Source: Bacillota bacterium
GTDB lineage: Bacteria > Bacillota > Clostridia > Clostridiales > Clostridiaceae
Assembly: GCA_023399035.1 (NCBI GenBank)
Contig: JAEWQX010000045.1
Span: 1 to 26,191 of the forward strand
Direction: 5' to 3'
DNA: 26,191 nt
In this document: in pieces, positions 7,268-14,071 of the stretch
Position numbering within the stretch: the first letter of the stretch is position 1
How the letters are laid out: the number at the start of each line of letters is the position of its first letter
Notes under the pieces: model-generated
The model's database searches: none
Told to the model about the DNA's origin: nothing
What the model saw: the letters and a program-made list of their open reading frames with translations, nothing else
Position numbers and translations under genes: made by a program

Positions 7268-8380
7268 TTAATTATCCTTAGGCTTAGCAAAAATCATTCT
7301 TCCCGCTGCTGTCTGTAAAACTGATGTAACTATAACATCTTTTGTTTCACCGATATGTTTTCTTCCACCTTCAACAACTATCATAGTACCATCATCAAGA
7401 TATGCAACGCCCTGACTTGATTCTTTACCATCCTTCACTATATCGACTACCATTTCTTCTCCTGGTAAAACTACTGGTTTTATTGCATTTGATAGTTCGT
7501 TTATGTTTAACACTGGAACTCCCTGAAACTCAGCAACTTTATTTAAATTATAGTCGTTAGTTATTACCTTTCCATTCATTTTCTGAGCAAGTTTTAAAAG
7601 CTTAATATCAACCTCAGGTATTTTAGGAAAATCATCATCAACTATTCTAGTTTCAATTGTTAATTCCTTCTGTATCTTGTTTAATATATCTAAGCCTCTT
7701 CTTCCTCTATTTCTCTTTAAAGAATCAGCAGAATCGGATACATGTCTCAATTCTACCAGTACGAAATTAGGAATTATTAATGGTCCTTCAATAAACCCTG
7801 TTTCACAAATATCAAAAATCCTTCCATCAATTATGACAGATGTATCTAGAACTTTTGGAATTTCACTTTTTTCTTCTTTGGCTTCTCTAAGTAATTCCTT
7901 AGATTTTTTCTCTTTATTGGTAGGCTTTTTTATATTTACCAGTAATGCAGTAATATCTTCTTTTTTCTTTATTAATATTTCAGCTCCAATGATTGCAGCT
8001 AATACATTTAATAAAACTAACAGAATAGGTCCAAAAAATCTATGGAGATCATTTATGGGCTTTGCAATAAAAGTCATGATTATTAATGCTACAACAGCTC
8101 CAACAGTTCCATAAAATAATTCTGTAATACTCATTTTCTGCATACTTTTTTCAACATATTCAATTAAATTAGAAATACCTTTATATATTGCAGGAGAAAT
8201 AATATATAATATAAGTCCGAATATAATAGAAATAATAATTAAAAAACTAATTCGTGAAACACTTTTTGAAAGATAAGATAAATTAGCAATTTGAGGTATT
8301 TCAAGTGAAGTTTCCGCTATAATGTATCCAAGAATTAATCCAATTGCGGAAAACACTCCTCTCGTTAGCTTCATTAACAT
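7268..8380 (-). CDS. yacL: Membrane-anchored PIN/TRAM-domain protein (YacL family)
   Basis: A 370-residue protein with four predicted N-terminal membrane segments (about 8-25, 45-67, 88-106, 114-136). A charged linker leads to a PIN nuclease-fold domain (about 178-285) starting VLDTSVIIDGRIFDI, with acidic D residues at the expected metal positions and VITNDYNL near its end. A C-terminal TRAM domain (about 305-365) follows; TRAM usually binds RNA. This is the family architecture of B. subtilis YacL, whose role is unsettled. The start at 8378-8380 has AAGGAGGTGA 6-8 nt upstream. Conserved neighbours disA/radA and ispD match Bacillus. RNA cleavage at the membrane is an inference only. Confidence 0.9.
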   Translation of the reverse strand: MLMKLTRGVFSAIGLILGYIIAETSLEIPQIANLSYLSKSVSRISFLIIISIIFGLILYIISPAIYKGISNLIEYVEKSMQKMSITELFYGTVGAVVALIIMTFIAKPINDLHRFFGPILLVLLNVLAAIIGAEILIKKKEDITALLVNIKKPTNKEKKSKELLREAKEEKSEIPKVLDTSVIIDGRIFDICETGFIEGPLIIPNFVLVELRHVSDSADSLKRNRGRRGLDILNKIQKELTIETRIVDDDFPKIPEVDIKLLKLAQKMNGKVITNDYNLNKVAEFQGVPVLNINELSNAIKPVVLPGEEMVVDIVKDGKESSQGVAYLDDGTMIVVEGGRKHIGETKDVIVTSVLQTAAGRMIFAKPKDN

Positions 8381-8447
8381 CTATTTCACCTCCTTCTAGA
8401 TTATTTACATTTTTTCGTTGTTTTAATCCAATTTTAAAAATTACACT

Positions 8448-8473
8448 ATATTGTTAATTATAACATACAATAT
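8448..8473 (-). promoter_or_regulatory. Candidate yacL promoter with flanking inverted repeat
   Basis: A 7-bp inverted repeat, ATATTGT (8448-8454) and ACAATAT (8467-8473), encloses a minus-strand TATAAT (8457-8462). The matching -35 (TTTTAG) is weak, so an activator or repressor could act here. Start would be about 70 nt upstream of yacL. Confidence 0.35.
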
Positions 8474-8573
8474 CTTCTTCTAAAATGAATAAATTATTAA
8501 GTTTAATTTATTAGTCCCCCTATTAATTTTTAAAATTGTTTTGTATTATATACACATATTTCAAATTTAATTA

Positions 8574-8602
8574 TTGCCAATAATTATTTTAAATTATATT
8601 GT
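8574..8602 (+). promoter_or_regulatory. Candidate SigA promoter for the gene at 8641
   Basis: TTGCCA at 8574-8579, 17-nt spacer, TATTGT at 8597-8602. The start would fall near 8609, giving a leader of about 30 nt with AAGGAG before the ATG. Confidence 0.45.
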
Positions 8603-8640
8603 CTTTCTCTATTTTAATTTAGTTAAGGAGCTGAAAAAAT

Positions 8641-9042
8641 ATGAAAGATATAATATTTGATGATTTCCAAAATTGTGTGAATGATTCATTAATACGTCAT
8701 AAAAGCATTTTAGATATACTCACTAAATACAGCGAATCTGCTTCAAAAGTAAATAGATCCATTGCTAAAGCAGTTACACAATGTGGCTGTATAAGCATTT
8801 CTGCAAAAAAGCAGCATATTCCAGCTATTCAGTCTGATTCCGAAATTGATTTAAATAAATATTTAAATTCTCATCTTGAAGGTGAGCTCTGCGATAGATG
8901 TCGTGAAATACTTGAAAGAGAAATTGGCAATAATTTATTTTATCTCACTGCTCTATGCAATAATCTAGATATTAATTTATATGACATACTTCTTAAGGAA
9001 TATAATAAATCAGCAACTTTAGGAAAATATAATTTACGTTAA
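8641..9042 (+). CDS. Conserved small protein with CxC and CxxC pairs, function unknown
   Basis: 133 residues, ATG with AAGGAG at 8625-8630. The N-terminal half is predicted helical. Two cysteine pairs stand out: C48-G-C50 and C84-DR-C87, spaced like a metal or disulphide site. The C-terminal part (REIGNNLFYLTALCNNLDIN, then ILLKEYNKSATLGKY) resembles the end of MazG-like all-alpha nucleotide pyrophosphohydrolases, where ELGDxLxYLxAL precedes a helix ending in KNKKRY. The usual ExxD is ExxN here and the N-terminal ExxE pair is not clear, so hydrolase activity is doubtful. It is divergent from yacL-ispD and convergent with disA. I know of no assigned function. Confidence 0.85.
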   Translation: MKDIIFDDFQNCVNDSLIRHKSILDILTKYSESASKVNRSIAKAVTQCGCISISAKKQHIPAIQSDSEIDLNKYLNSHLEGELCDRCREILEREIGNNLFYLTALCNNLDINLYDILLKEYNKSATLGKYNLR

Positions 9043-9052
9043 TTTTCAATAT

Positions 9053-9100
9053 AAAAACTCAGGAAGGAAAATGCTATCTCTATACATTTACCTTTCTGAG
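9053..9100 (-). terminator. Intrinsic terminator downstream of disA
   Basis: Stem 9058-9072 with 9086-9100: CTCAG/CTGAG base, one wobble and one A-A mismatch. On the minus strand it is followed by TTTTTATATT. On the plus strand no T-run follows, so it is mainly the disA terminator but may also slow transcripts from the 8641 gene. Confidence 0.75.
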
Positions 9101-9109
9101 CATAAATAT

Positions 9110-10174
9110 TTATAATTCTTTTTTTAATAAAACTTGTTCTTTTATACGCTTTAACCCATTTTTTATTGCAGTAGCTCTTGCTTCACCTATACCTTCTACA
9201 TTATCCAAATCATCTATATCAGCATCAATTATATTGCTTAATTCTTTAAATTCTTTGATAAGATTCTCTATTACATTTGAAGGTATTCTTGGAACCTTGC
9301 TTAGTATTCTATAACCTTTAGGCGATATTAAAGTATCCATAAGCGGTATCCCACCATATCCCAATGTTTTTGCTATTGCATCTAAATCAGGAAGTTCAGT
9401 GGAATTCAGTCTCTGAATATGCTCGTAAACTTCATTATAATCAGATCCTTCAGTGCAGTAATCTTGTATTAATAATATACCATCTCTTTCTATATGCTTA
9501 ACAAGTTCATTAAGCTGCATAGAAATCAATCTTCCCTCATTACCAAGCTCTAAAATGTACATATTTATTTCTTCAACAATTCTCATTACCATTTCAGTTC
9601 TCTGAATTGCACTTACAACATCAAATAATGTAGTTAAATCCTGAAATTCTAATAGATTTAAATTATTGATTACACGTTCTAAAACAGCAACATATTTTTC
9701 TAATGTTTGTATTGCCTGATTTGCTTTGCTTAAAATGACGCTGCTCTCTCTTAGTACATATTTAATATCACCTTTATACATAGTAATTATGTTTCGTCTC
9801 TGAGATATTGCAATTACGATATTATTAGTCTGCTTTGCTACTCTGTGAGCAGTTCTATGTCTCGTTCCTGTTTCATATGTTGGTATTGATGAATCTGGAA
9901 TCAGCTGAGCATTAGCACAGACAATTTTCTTTAAATCACCTGTTATTACGATAGCCCCATCCATTTTTGCTAATTCATATACATATGAAGGAGTATATTC
10001 TGAATTAATATAAAATCCACCATCAACAAGTTCCATAACTTCTTCATCGTCACCGATTACTATAAGTCCCCCTGTTTTGGCTCTTAATATATTTTCAATC
10101 CCTTCCCTTAGCTGAGTGCCAGGACATATTATTTTTAATACATCTTTAATACCTGTTCCTTTTTCTAATCTCAT
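9110..10174 (-). CDS. disA: DNA-integrity-scanning diadenylate cyclase DisA
   Basis: Makes c-di-AMP from two ATP and, in B. subtilis, scans DNA for recombination intermediates and delays sporulation. The N-terminal DAC domain has the catalytic DGA (72-74) and RHRTA (105-109) motifs. A central helical linker (about 150-290) is followed by a helix-hairpin-helix DNA-binding domain with VEGIGEARA (326-334). Length 354 fits the octameric family. ATG at 10172-10174 with GGGGTGA. The 240-nt gap to radA (10175-10414) holds a possible promoter (TTTACA, 17 nt, TTATAT near 10226-10254) and a TTAAC-N7-GTTAA repeat at 10261-10277, so disA may be expressed apart from radA. The c-di-AMP receptor DarA is encoded at 22044. 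Confidence 0.97.
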   Translation of the reverse strand: MRLEKGTGIKDVLKIICPGTQLREGIENILRAKTGGLIVIGDDEEVMELVDGGFYINSEYTPSYVYELAKMDGAIVITGDLKKIVCANAQLIPDSSIPTYETGTRHRTAHRVAKQTNNIVIAISQRRNIITMYKGDIKYVLRESSVILSKANQAIQTLEKYVAVLERVINNLNLLEFQDLTTLFDVVSAIQRTEMVMRIVEEINMYILELGNEGRLISMQLNELVKHIERDGILLIQDYCTEGSDYNEVYEHIQRLNSTELPDLDAIAKTLGYGGIPLMDTLISPKGYRILSKVPRIPSNVIENLIKEFKELSNIIDADIDDLDNVEGIGEARATAIKNGLKRIKEQVLLKKEL

Positions 10175-10414
10175 ACACTCACCCCTATTCTCTTCATCAT
10201 AAAATAATCTAAGATTTTTCTATTCAATATAAACTCTCTGTTCAAAATATGTAAAAGAAGTTAACTTTATCAGTTAAACTCTAAATTCTATAATACTATA
10301 TTAATTTTATGCACTCAATAATAATTGTTTCATTATTAAATTATACTATATATTCATTTATACTTTATCAGAATAATTCTAAATATACAATGATTTCCCA
10401 TAGCATATATCTAA

Positions 10415-11791
10415 TTAACTATAAACATGCTTTATAACATTACTTAATGTCTTTAACTGAACTATATCTATGCCTTCAATATTAGGCTTTTTAATGAATG
10501 AATCCTTAGGAACATAGACTCTCCTAAAGCCCATTCTTGCAAGTTCCTTAATTCTACTTTCCAAAGATGGAACCTTCTTTAATTCACCCGTTAATCCAAC
10601 ATCAGCAATAAAGGCAATATTCGATTCGATTCCCTGCTGCTTTACTGAAGAAACAATGCTCATTATAACTGCAAGATTTATTCCCTGCTCACGAATCTTT
10701 ATTCCGCCAGTTGTCTTTATTATTACATTCTTATCAAATAGGTTTATTCCACCTCTCTGTTCCAATATAGATATAAGAGTATTCAGTTTATCTTTACCAA
10801 GAGTTTCACCAATACGAGTTGGATATGGTGTAAAACTTTTTGAAACAAGGCTTTCAATTTCAGTTATTATTGATCGTGTTCCTTCTTTTATAACAGTTAA
10901 TGCACTTCCTGAAACAATTTCTCCCTCATCACGCTTTGTCATGAAAAACTCTGATGGATTATCTATAGATAAGATTCCTCTTTCGCACATCTGGAAAAAT
11001 CCATTTTCTATTCCTCCAAATCTATTTTTAGAACTTACAAGAACTCTAAGTTCCTCATCATTATCATCTTCAATTATCAAAACAGTATCAACAAGGTGTT
11101 CTAAAGCCCTAAGTCCTGCTAGTTCATCATTTTTCGTCATCTGACCTACAATGATTACAGCTCTAGGTCTTTTTTCATTCTTAGCAATATTTAATAATAC
11201 ATTAGCACACTCCATAGTCTGTGTTGGAGATCCAGCTCTCGCAGGCATTGCATTTTCCATAGTAAATGTCTGTATACTATCAATTATAAGTAAATCCGGA
11301 TTTATATCTTCAACTGCATCCAGTACATTATCAAGACTTGTTTCCTGAAGGACCCATATATTTTCATGTATCTTATCTAGTATTCTGTCTGCTCTATTCT
11401 TTATTTGGCTATCACTTTCTTCTCCTGAAGCATATATGACTCTAAATCCCTGCTTAGCAACTTCATTAGATATCTGAAGCAGCAGCGTTGACTTTCCTGC
11501 ACCAGGCCTTGCAGTAATTATTGATATGGAATCTTTTACGATTCCTCCGCCCATAACTCTGTCAAATTCATTTATTCCAGTTATTATTCTATCACTTTTA
11601 TTTGAAACTACTTCGTTTAATTTTCTTAATGGCTTTTTAGATGCTTCTCTTGCTTTTGCTGCTGGTGAGGTTTTTACATCCACAACAACTTCATCTAAAG
11701 TGTTCCAGCAATTACATGTTGGACATTTTCCAAGCCATTTTATGCTTTCAAAACCACAATTAGAACATCTGTATAATGTTTTTTTCTTCAT
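10415..11791 (-). CDS. radA: DNA repair ATPase/branch-migration protein RadA (Sms)
   Basis: A 458-residue RecA-like helicase that processes recombination intermediates; in B. subtilis RadA binds DisA and lowers its cyclase activity. N-terminal C4 zinc finger: C9, C12, C23, C26. The Walker A is ARPGAGKST (94-102), with Ala in place of the usual first Gly of the family's GxPGxGKS; Walker B-like LLIIDSIQT is at about 168-175. The RadA signature KNRFG is at 255-259. A Lon-protease-like C-terminal domain occupies about 275-458 and, as usual for the family, would be non-proteolytic. ATG with AAGGAG (11800-11805). It has its own promoter, which is divergent from the 55-residue ORF. Confidence 0.97.
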   Translation of the reverse strand: MKKKTLYRCSNCGFESIKWLGKCPTCNCWNTLDEVVVDVKTSPAAKAREASKKPLRKLNEVVSNKSDRIITGINEFDRVMGGGIVKDSISIITARPGAGKSTLLLQISNEVAKQGFRVIYASGEESDSQIKNRADRILDKIHENIWVLQETSLDNVLDAVEDINPDLLIIDSIQTFTMENAMPARAGSPTQTMECANVLLNIAKNEKRPRAVIIVGQMTKNDELAGLRALEHLVDTVLIIEDDNDEELRVLVSSKNRFGGIENGFFQMCERGILSIDNPSEFFMTKRDEGEIVSGSALTVIKEGTRSIITEIESLVSKSFTPYPTRIGETLGKDKLNTLISILEQRGGINLFDKNVIIKTTGGIKIREQGINLAVIMSIVSSVKQQGIESNIAFIADVGLTGELKKVPSLESRIKELARMGFRRVYVPKDSFIKKPNIEGIDIVQLKTLSNVIKHVYS

Positions 11792-11838
11792 TCAACGTCT
11801 CCTTAAAAGTTTATGTAAAATTGTTATCTATACTAATT

Positions 11839-11847
11839 ATTATACCA
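11839..11847 (-). promoter_or_regulatory. Extended -10 promoter candidate of radA
   Basis: Minus strand TGGTATAAT (11839-11847) is an extended -10 element. No good -35 lies 17 nt upstream, which is tolerated with an extended -10. The leader would be about 40 nt before the radA ATG. Confidence 0.5.
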
Positions 11848-11983
11848 TAATAACGCCATTTAATAATTGAATTTGCTTACATTAACAGTATTTAATAAAT
11901 TCTTAATTATATCTATTATTCTCAGTATAATTAAGGCATTTATTACAAAAACTATAGTAAATAATTTTAAGGAGTTGATATTT

Positions 11984-12151
11984 ATGATAAGTAAGAATTA
12001 TATTGATAACATTCCCGAGCCAAAATCAAATATCCTTCATAATTCTTATGAAAAGAATTTAACAAATTTATCATGCGATAATTGCTCTGAAGGACAATTT
12101 AACAATTTAGTGTTAAATTCTAATCTTGGTGATTCCAATATGATTAAGTAG
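11984..12151 (+). CDS. Small acidic 55-residue protein with a CxxC motif, unknown
   Basis: The ATG at 11984 follows AAGGAG (11969-11974) by 9 nt, and the frame runs 55 codons to TAG. The sequence is Asn/Ser-rich, probably disordered, with LSCDNCSEG in the middle as its only distinctive motif. An in-frame ATG at 11867 has no ribosome binding site and would add a meaningless hydrophobic extension, so I reject it. A TATAAT at 11926-11931 could be the -10, but its -35 is poor, so a non-SigA promoter is possible. I do not recognise the protein. It is near the glutaredoxin gene but 245 nt from it. That gap (12152-12396) holds only the promoter and leader described below. Confidence 0.6.
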   Translation: MISKNYIDNIPEPKSNILHNSYEKNLTNLSCDNCSEGQFNNLVLNSNLGDSNMIK

Positions 12152-12272
12152 TACATTATCATATTAAACACAATTAATTTATTCATAATACATTTGTAAT
12201 AATTAATCTATAATAAATAAATCTCATAAAAATAAGAATCATAATTGTTAACATAATATCTTACTAAATTTC

Positions 12273-12301
12273 TTGCCTGCCTATTAAAGCTATAATATAA
12301 T
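12273..12301 (+). promoter_or_regulatory. SigA-type promoter of the glutaredoxin-like gene at 12397
   Basis: TTGCCT at 12273-12278, 17-nt spacer, TATAAT at 12296-12301 (a second TATAAT overlaps at 12291-12296). Start near 12308 gives a leader of about 90 nt, containing the displaced ribosome binding site and hairpin. Confidence 0.6.
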
Positions 12302-12328
12302 AATAGTCACAAAATAATAATTATTAAT

Positions 12329-12396
12329 AAGGAGGTGAAGAGCTATTGCATGATAAATTTATAAATATATTTATCTAGTATTGCAATAGTTTATTT
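12329..12396 (+). promoter_or_regulatory. Displaced Shine-Dalgarno plus hairpin leader of the glutaredoxin-like gene
   Basis: A very strong AAGGAGGTGA (12329-12338) lies about 60 nt before the ATG at 12397, and no ribosome binding site is next to that ATG. Between them, CTATTGCA (12343-12350) pairs perfectly with TGCAATAG (12382-12389), extendable by wobble pairs to 12340/12392. Inside it GATAAAT (12352-12358) pairs with ATTTATC (12369-12375). Folded, the AGGAGG would sit roughly 8-14 nt from the ATG. Very short frames also start here: TTG 12346 to TAG 12376-12378 (10 codons, in frame with the gene) and ATG 12350 (4 codons). Confidence 0.55.
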
Positions 12397-12624
12397 ATGA
12401 TAAAGGTATATACTACAGATTCTTGTCCTTGGTGTGATAAGGTTAAAGCTTATTTAAAATCTCAAAATCTTGAATATACTGAATTAAATGTTCAAGATGA
12501 TATGGAAGCAAGAGAAGAGATGATAAAAAAATCTCGTCAGATGGGAGTTCCTGTGTTAGATATAAATGATAATATCATTATAGGTTTTGATAAGCCTGCT
12601 ATTTTAAAAGCTCTAGGAAAATAA
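12397..12624 (+). CDS. Glutaredoxin-like (NrdH-type) thiol-disulfide oxidoreductase, CPWC
   Basis: A 75-residue thioredoxin-fold protein. The redox motif is C10-P-W-C13 after the first strand (MIKVYTTDS), the cis-proline is P52 in GVPV, and a GF after the last strand matches the glutaredoxin/NrdH family. Length fits these minimal members. It probably passes electrons from a flavin reductase, such as the product of the trxB-like gene at 12946, to a peroxiredoxin or ribonucleotide reductase; the partner is not shown by the sequence. The ATG was chosen because an in-frame TAG at 12376-12378 blocks any longer form. It is convergent with a paralogue at 12716 (CPEC). Initiation is unusual: see the leader at 12329. 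Confidence 0.93.
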   Translation: MIKVYTTDSCPWCDKVKAYLKSQNLEYTELNVQDDMEAREEMIKKSRQMGVPVLDINDNIIIGFDKPAILKALGK

Positions 12625-12645
12625 ATATACGATAAGCGAAATGAT

Positions 12646-12671
12646 AAAGGAGCATATTAATATGCTCCTTT
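12646..12671. terminator. Palindromic terminator shared by two convergent glutaredoxin-like genes
   Basis: A 26-nt perfect palindrome, AAAGGAGCATATT and its complement, lies between the two convergent genes. The core GGAGC/GCTCC is followed by TTTGTTT on the plus strand and TTTATCATTT on the minus strand. It is plausibly bidirectional, though both U-tracts are short. Confidence 0.75.
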
Positions 12672-12715
12672 GTTTCATGTATCTATTTATTAAATATTCT
12701 TCTGAATAAAATATA

Positions 12716-12943
12716 TTACTTATTAATAGCTTCATCTATTAATGCTCTATTAAATCCAACAATTATTTTTCCATCAATATCAATGACAGGTACTGTTCTC
12801 TGACCAGACACCTTTAATACTTCTTCTCTGTCTTCCTGTCTATCTGCAACATTAATTTCTGAATAATCAATTCCCTTAAAATCAAAGTATTTTTTAACCT
12901 GTACACATTCAGGACACCATGATGTTGAATAAATTTTAATCAT
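12716..12943 (-). CDS. Glutaredoxin-like thiol-disulfide oxidoreductase, CPEC
   Basis: 75 residues, the same fold and length as the product of 12397 and clearly its paralogue (MIKIYSTSWC...VPVIDIDGKIIVGF). The active site is C10-P-E-C13; Glu between the cysteines should change the redox potential relative to CPWC. Cis-Pro P52 is present. The start is 2 nt after the trxB-like stop, so the two are translationally coupled. In Clostridium pasteurianum a trxB-like flavoprotein (Cp34) and an adjacent glutaredoxin homologue (Cp9) form an NADH-dependent system that reduces AhpC; this pair looks like that arrangement. Confidence 0.93.
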   Translation of the reverse strand: MIKIYSTSWCPECVQVKKYFDFKGIDYSEINVADRQEDREEVLKVSGQRTVPVIDIDGKIIVGFNRALIDEAINK

Positions 12944-12945
12944 TA

Positions 12946-13881
12946 TTATTTCTCCTTTTGTAATATATATTTTTCTGCATTAAGAAGTGCTATAGTTCCA
13001 TCTGCAACTGCTGTTGTAATCTGTCTGAACTTCTTATCTCTTACGTCACCTGCTGCATACACACCTTTTATATTAGTCTGCATATCTTCATCTGTTATTA
13101 TGTAACCTTGTTCAGTTAAGTTTAAATATTCCTTTATATCTGCAGTCTTAGGCTCTGTTCCAATATATCCAAAAACAGCATCAACTTTTAATTCTGATAT
13201 TTCTTTGCTTACAGTATTTTTTAATACAACACTGTTTAAGAAATCATCACCTTTTGCTTCAATCATATCTTCATTTAAAAGTACTTCTATTTTAGGATGA
13301 TTGAATACTTCATCTATTACAGATTGCTCACCTCTGAAATAATCATATCTACGTACTAGATATACTTTTTCTGCAAACCTTGTTAAGAATAGAGCTTCTT
13401 CAAGAGCTGAATTTCCTCCTCCGACAACTGCTATATTTTTTCCTTCATACATAGCACCGTCACATACAGCACAGTAATGTATTCCTCTTCCTGCAAATTC
13501 ATTTTCACCTTTTATAGGAAGCTTTCTTGGAACTGCACCAGTAGCAATTATCACTGCTTTTGGCTTATAGATGTATGTTTCTGTTTCCACAGTTTTTTCT
13601 TCATCAGAAAGATATATATTTTCTATTAAATCAAATTCATCTATTACCGCCCCAAATTCAGCTGCCTGTTCCTGAATTAAATCTGCAAGCTTTCCACCCT
13701 CTATGCTTTTAAATCCAGGATAATTTTCAATAGTGAAGCTATTTCTAACTTGGCCTCCTAATATTTTGTTTTCTAAAAGTAATGTATTTAACTTAGCTCT
13801 TCCTGCATATATTGCAGCTGTAAGTCCAGCAGGACCTCCGCCTATTATTATTAAATCTAATTCTTTAACTTCTTTAGCCAT
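12946..13881 (-). CDS. trxB: Thioredoxin reductase-like flavoprotein
   Basis: A 311-residue low-molecular-weight thioredoxin-reductase-family FAD protein. FAD site GGGPAG (14-19), redox CAVC (C137, C140), second nucleotide site GGGNSA (154-159), and C-terminal FAD block GVYAAGDVRDKKFRQITTA. The NADPH-selecting HRRxxxR of E. coli TrxB is R177-R-Y-D-Y-F-R183 here, so His and one Arg are replaced. That suggests NADH use, or an altered preference. The ATG at 13879-13881 has AGGAGA 4-9 nt upstream; a GTG-initiated form 14 codons longer has no ribosome binding site. The partner glutaredoxin follows after 2 nt. A perfect palindrome, CACTTAAGTG (13921-13930), lies upstream and could be an operator. 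Confidence 0.93.
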   Translation of the reverse strand: MAKEVKELDLIIIGGGPAGLTAAIYAGRAKLNTLLLENKILGGQVRNSFTIENYPGFKSIEGGKLADLIQEQAAEFGAVIDEFDLIENIYLSDEEKTVETETYIYKPKAVIIATGAVPRKLPIKGENEFAGRGIHYCAVCDGAMYEGKNIAVVGGGNSALEEALFLTRFAEKVYLVRRYDYFRGEQSVIDEVFNHPKIEVLLNEDMIEAKGDDFLNSVVLKNTVSKEISELKVDAVFGYIGTEPKTADIKEYLNLTEQGYIITDEDMQTNIKGVYAAGDVRDKKFRQITTAVADGTIALLNAEKYILQKEK

Positions 13882-14015
13882 AATTTCTCCTAACCATTTA
13901 CATCTTTTAATTGATTTTAACACTTAAGTGATAATTTGTGTAGAACTATTTTTATTTAATAATAATATTCCCTGATTTAAACTCAAGTATACTTTACCAA
14001 AATATTATTTTTAAA

Positions 14016-14056
14016 ATAAAAAACTGTTCTAACACCTTTATTAAGCTGTTAGAACA
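14016..14056 (-). terminator. Intrinsic terminator downstream of clpC
   Basis: TGTTCTAACA (14025-14034) pairs perfectly with TGTTAGAACA (14047-14056), and the minus strand continues GTTTTTTATTTT. It closes the ctsR-mcsA-mcsB-clpC operon and isolates trxB. Confidence 0.88.
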
Positions 14057-14071
14057 ATTCAAACTTAAACA

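Noticed and set aside
7677..8114. A 145-codon open frame antisense to yacL
   Set aside because: It mirrors the hydrophobic and Lys-rich codons of yacL, has no ribosome binding site and no recognisable motif.
10656..11144. A 162-codon open frame on the plus strand, antisense to radA
   Set aside because: No ribosome binding site, composition of a reverse-complement shadow, and the minus-strand frame encodes an unmistakable RadA.
10415..11791. RadA Walker A beginning with Ala (ARPGAGKST)
   Set aside because: The catalytic GK(S/T), KNRFG and zinc finger are intact, and the first Gly position tolerates Ala; probably normal variation.
11867..11983. Upstream hydrophobic extension of the 55-codon gene
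   Set aside because: No ribosome binding site at 11867, whereas AAGGAG is ideally placed for 11984. The extension also crosses the TATAAT candidate.
12346..12624. A longer glutaredoxin-like protein starting at TTG 12346 by readthrough of the in-frame TAG at 12376
   Set aside because: Position and Shine-Dalgarno fit, but nothing suggests amber readthrough (no SECIS or pyrrolysine signal), the extension is not glutaredoxin-like, and the ATG at 12397 gives the normal family length.
13882..13923. N-terminal extension of the trxB-like gene from GTG 13923
   Set aside because: No Shine-Dalgarno before it, and the AGGAGA of the internal ATG is well placed.
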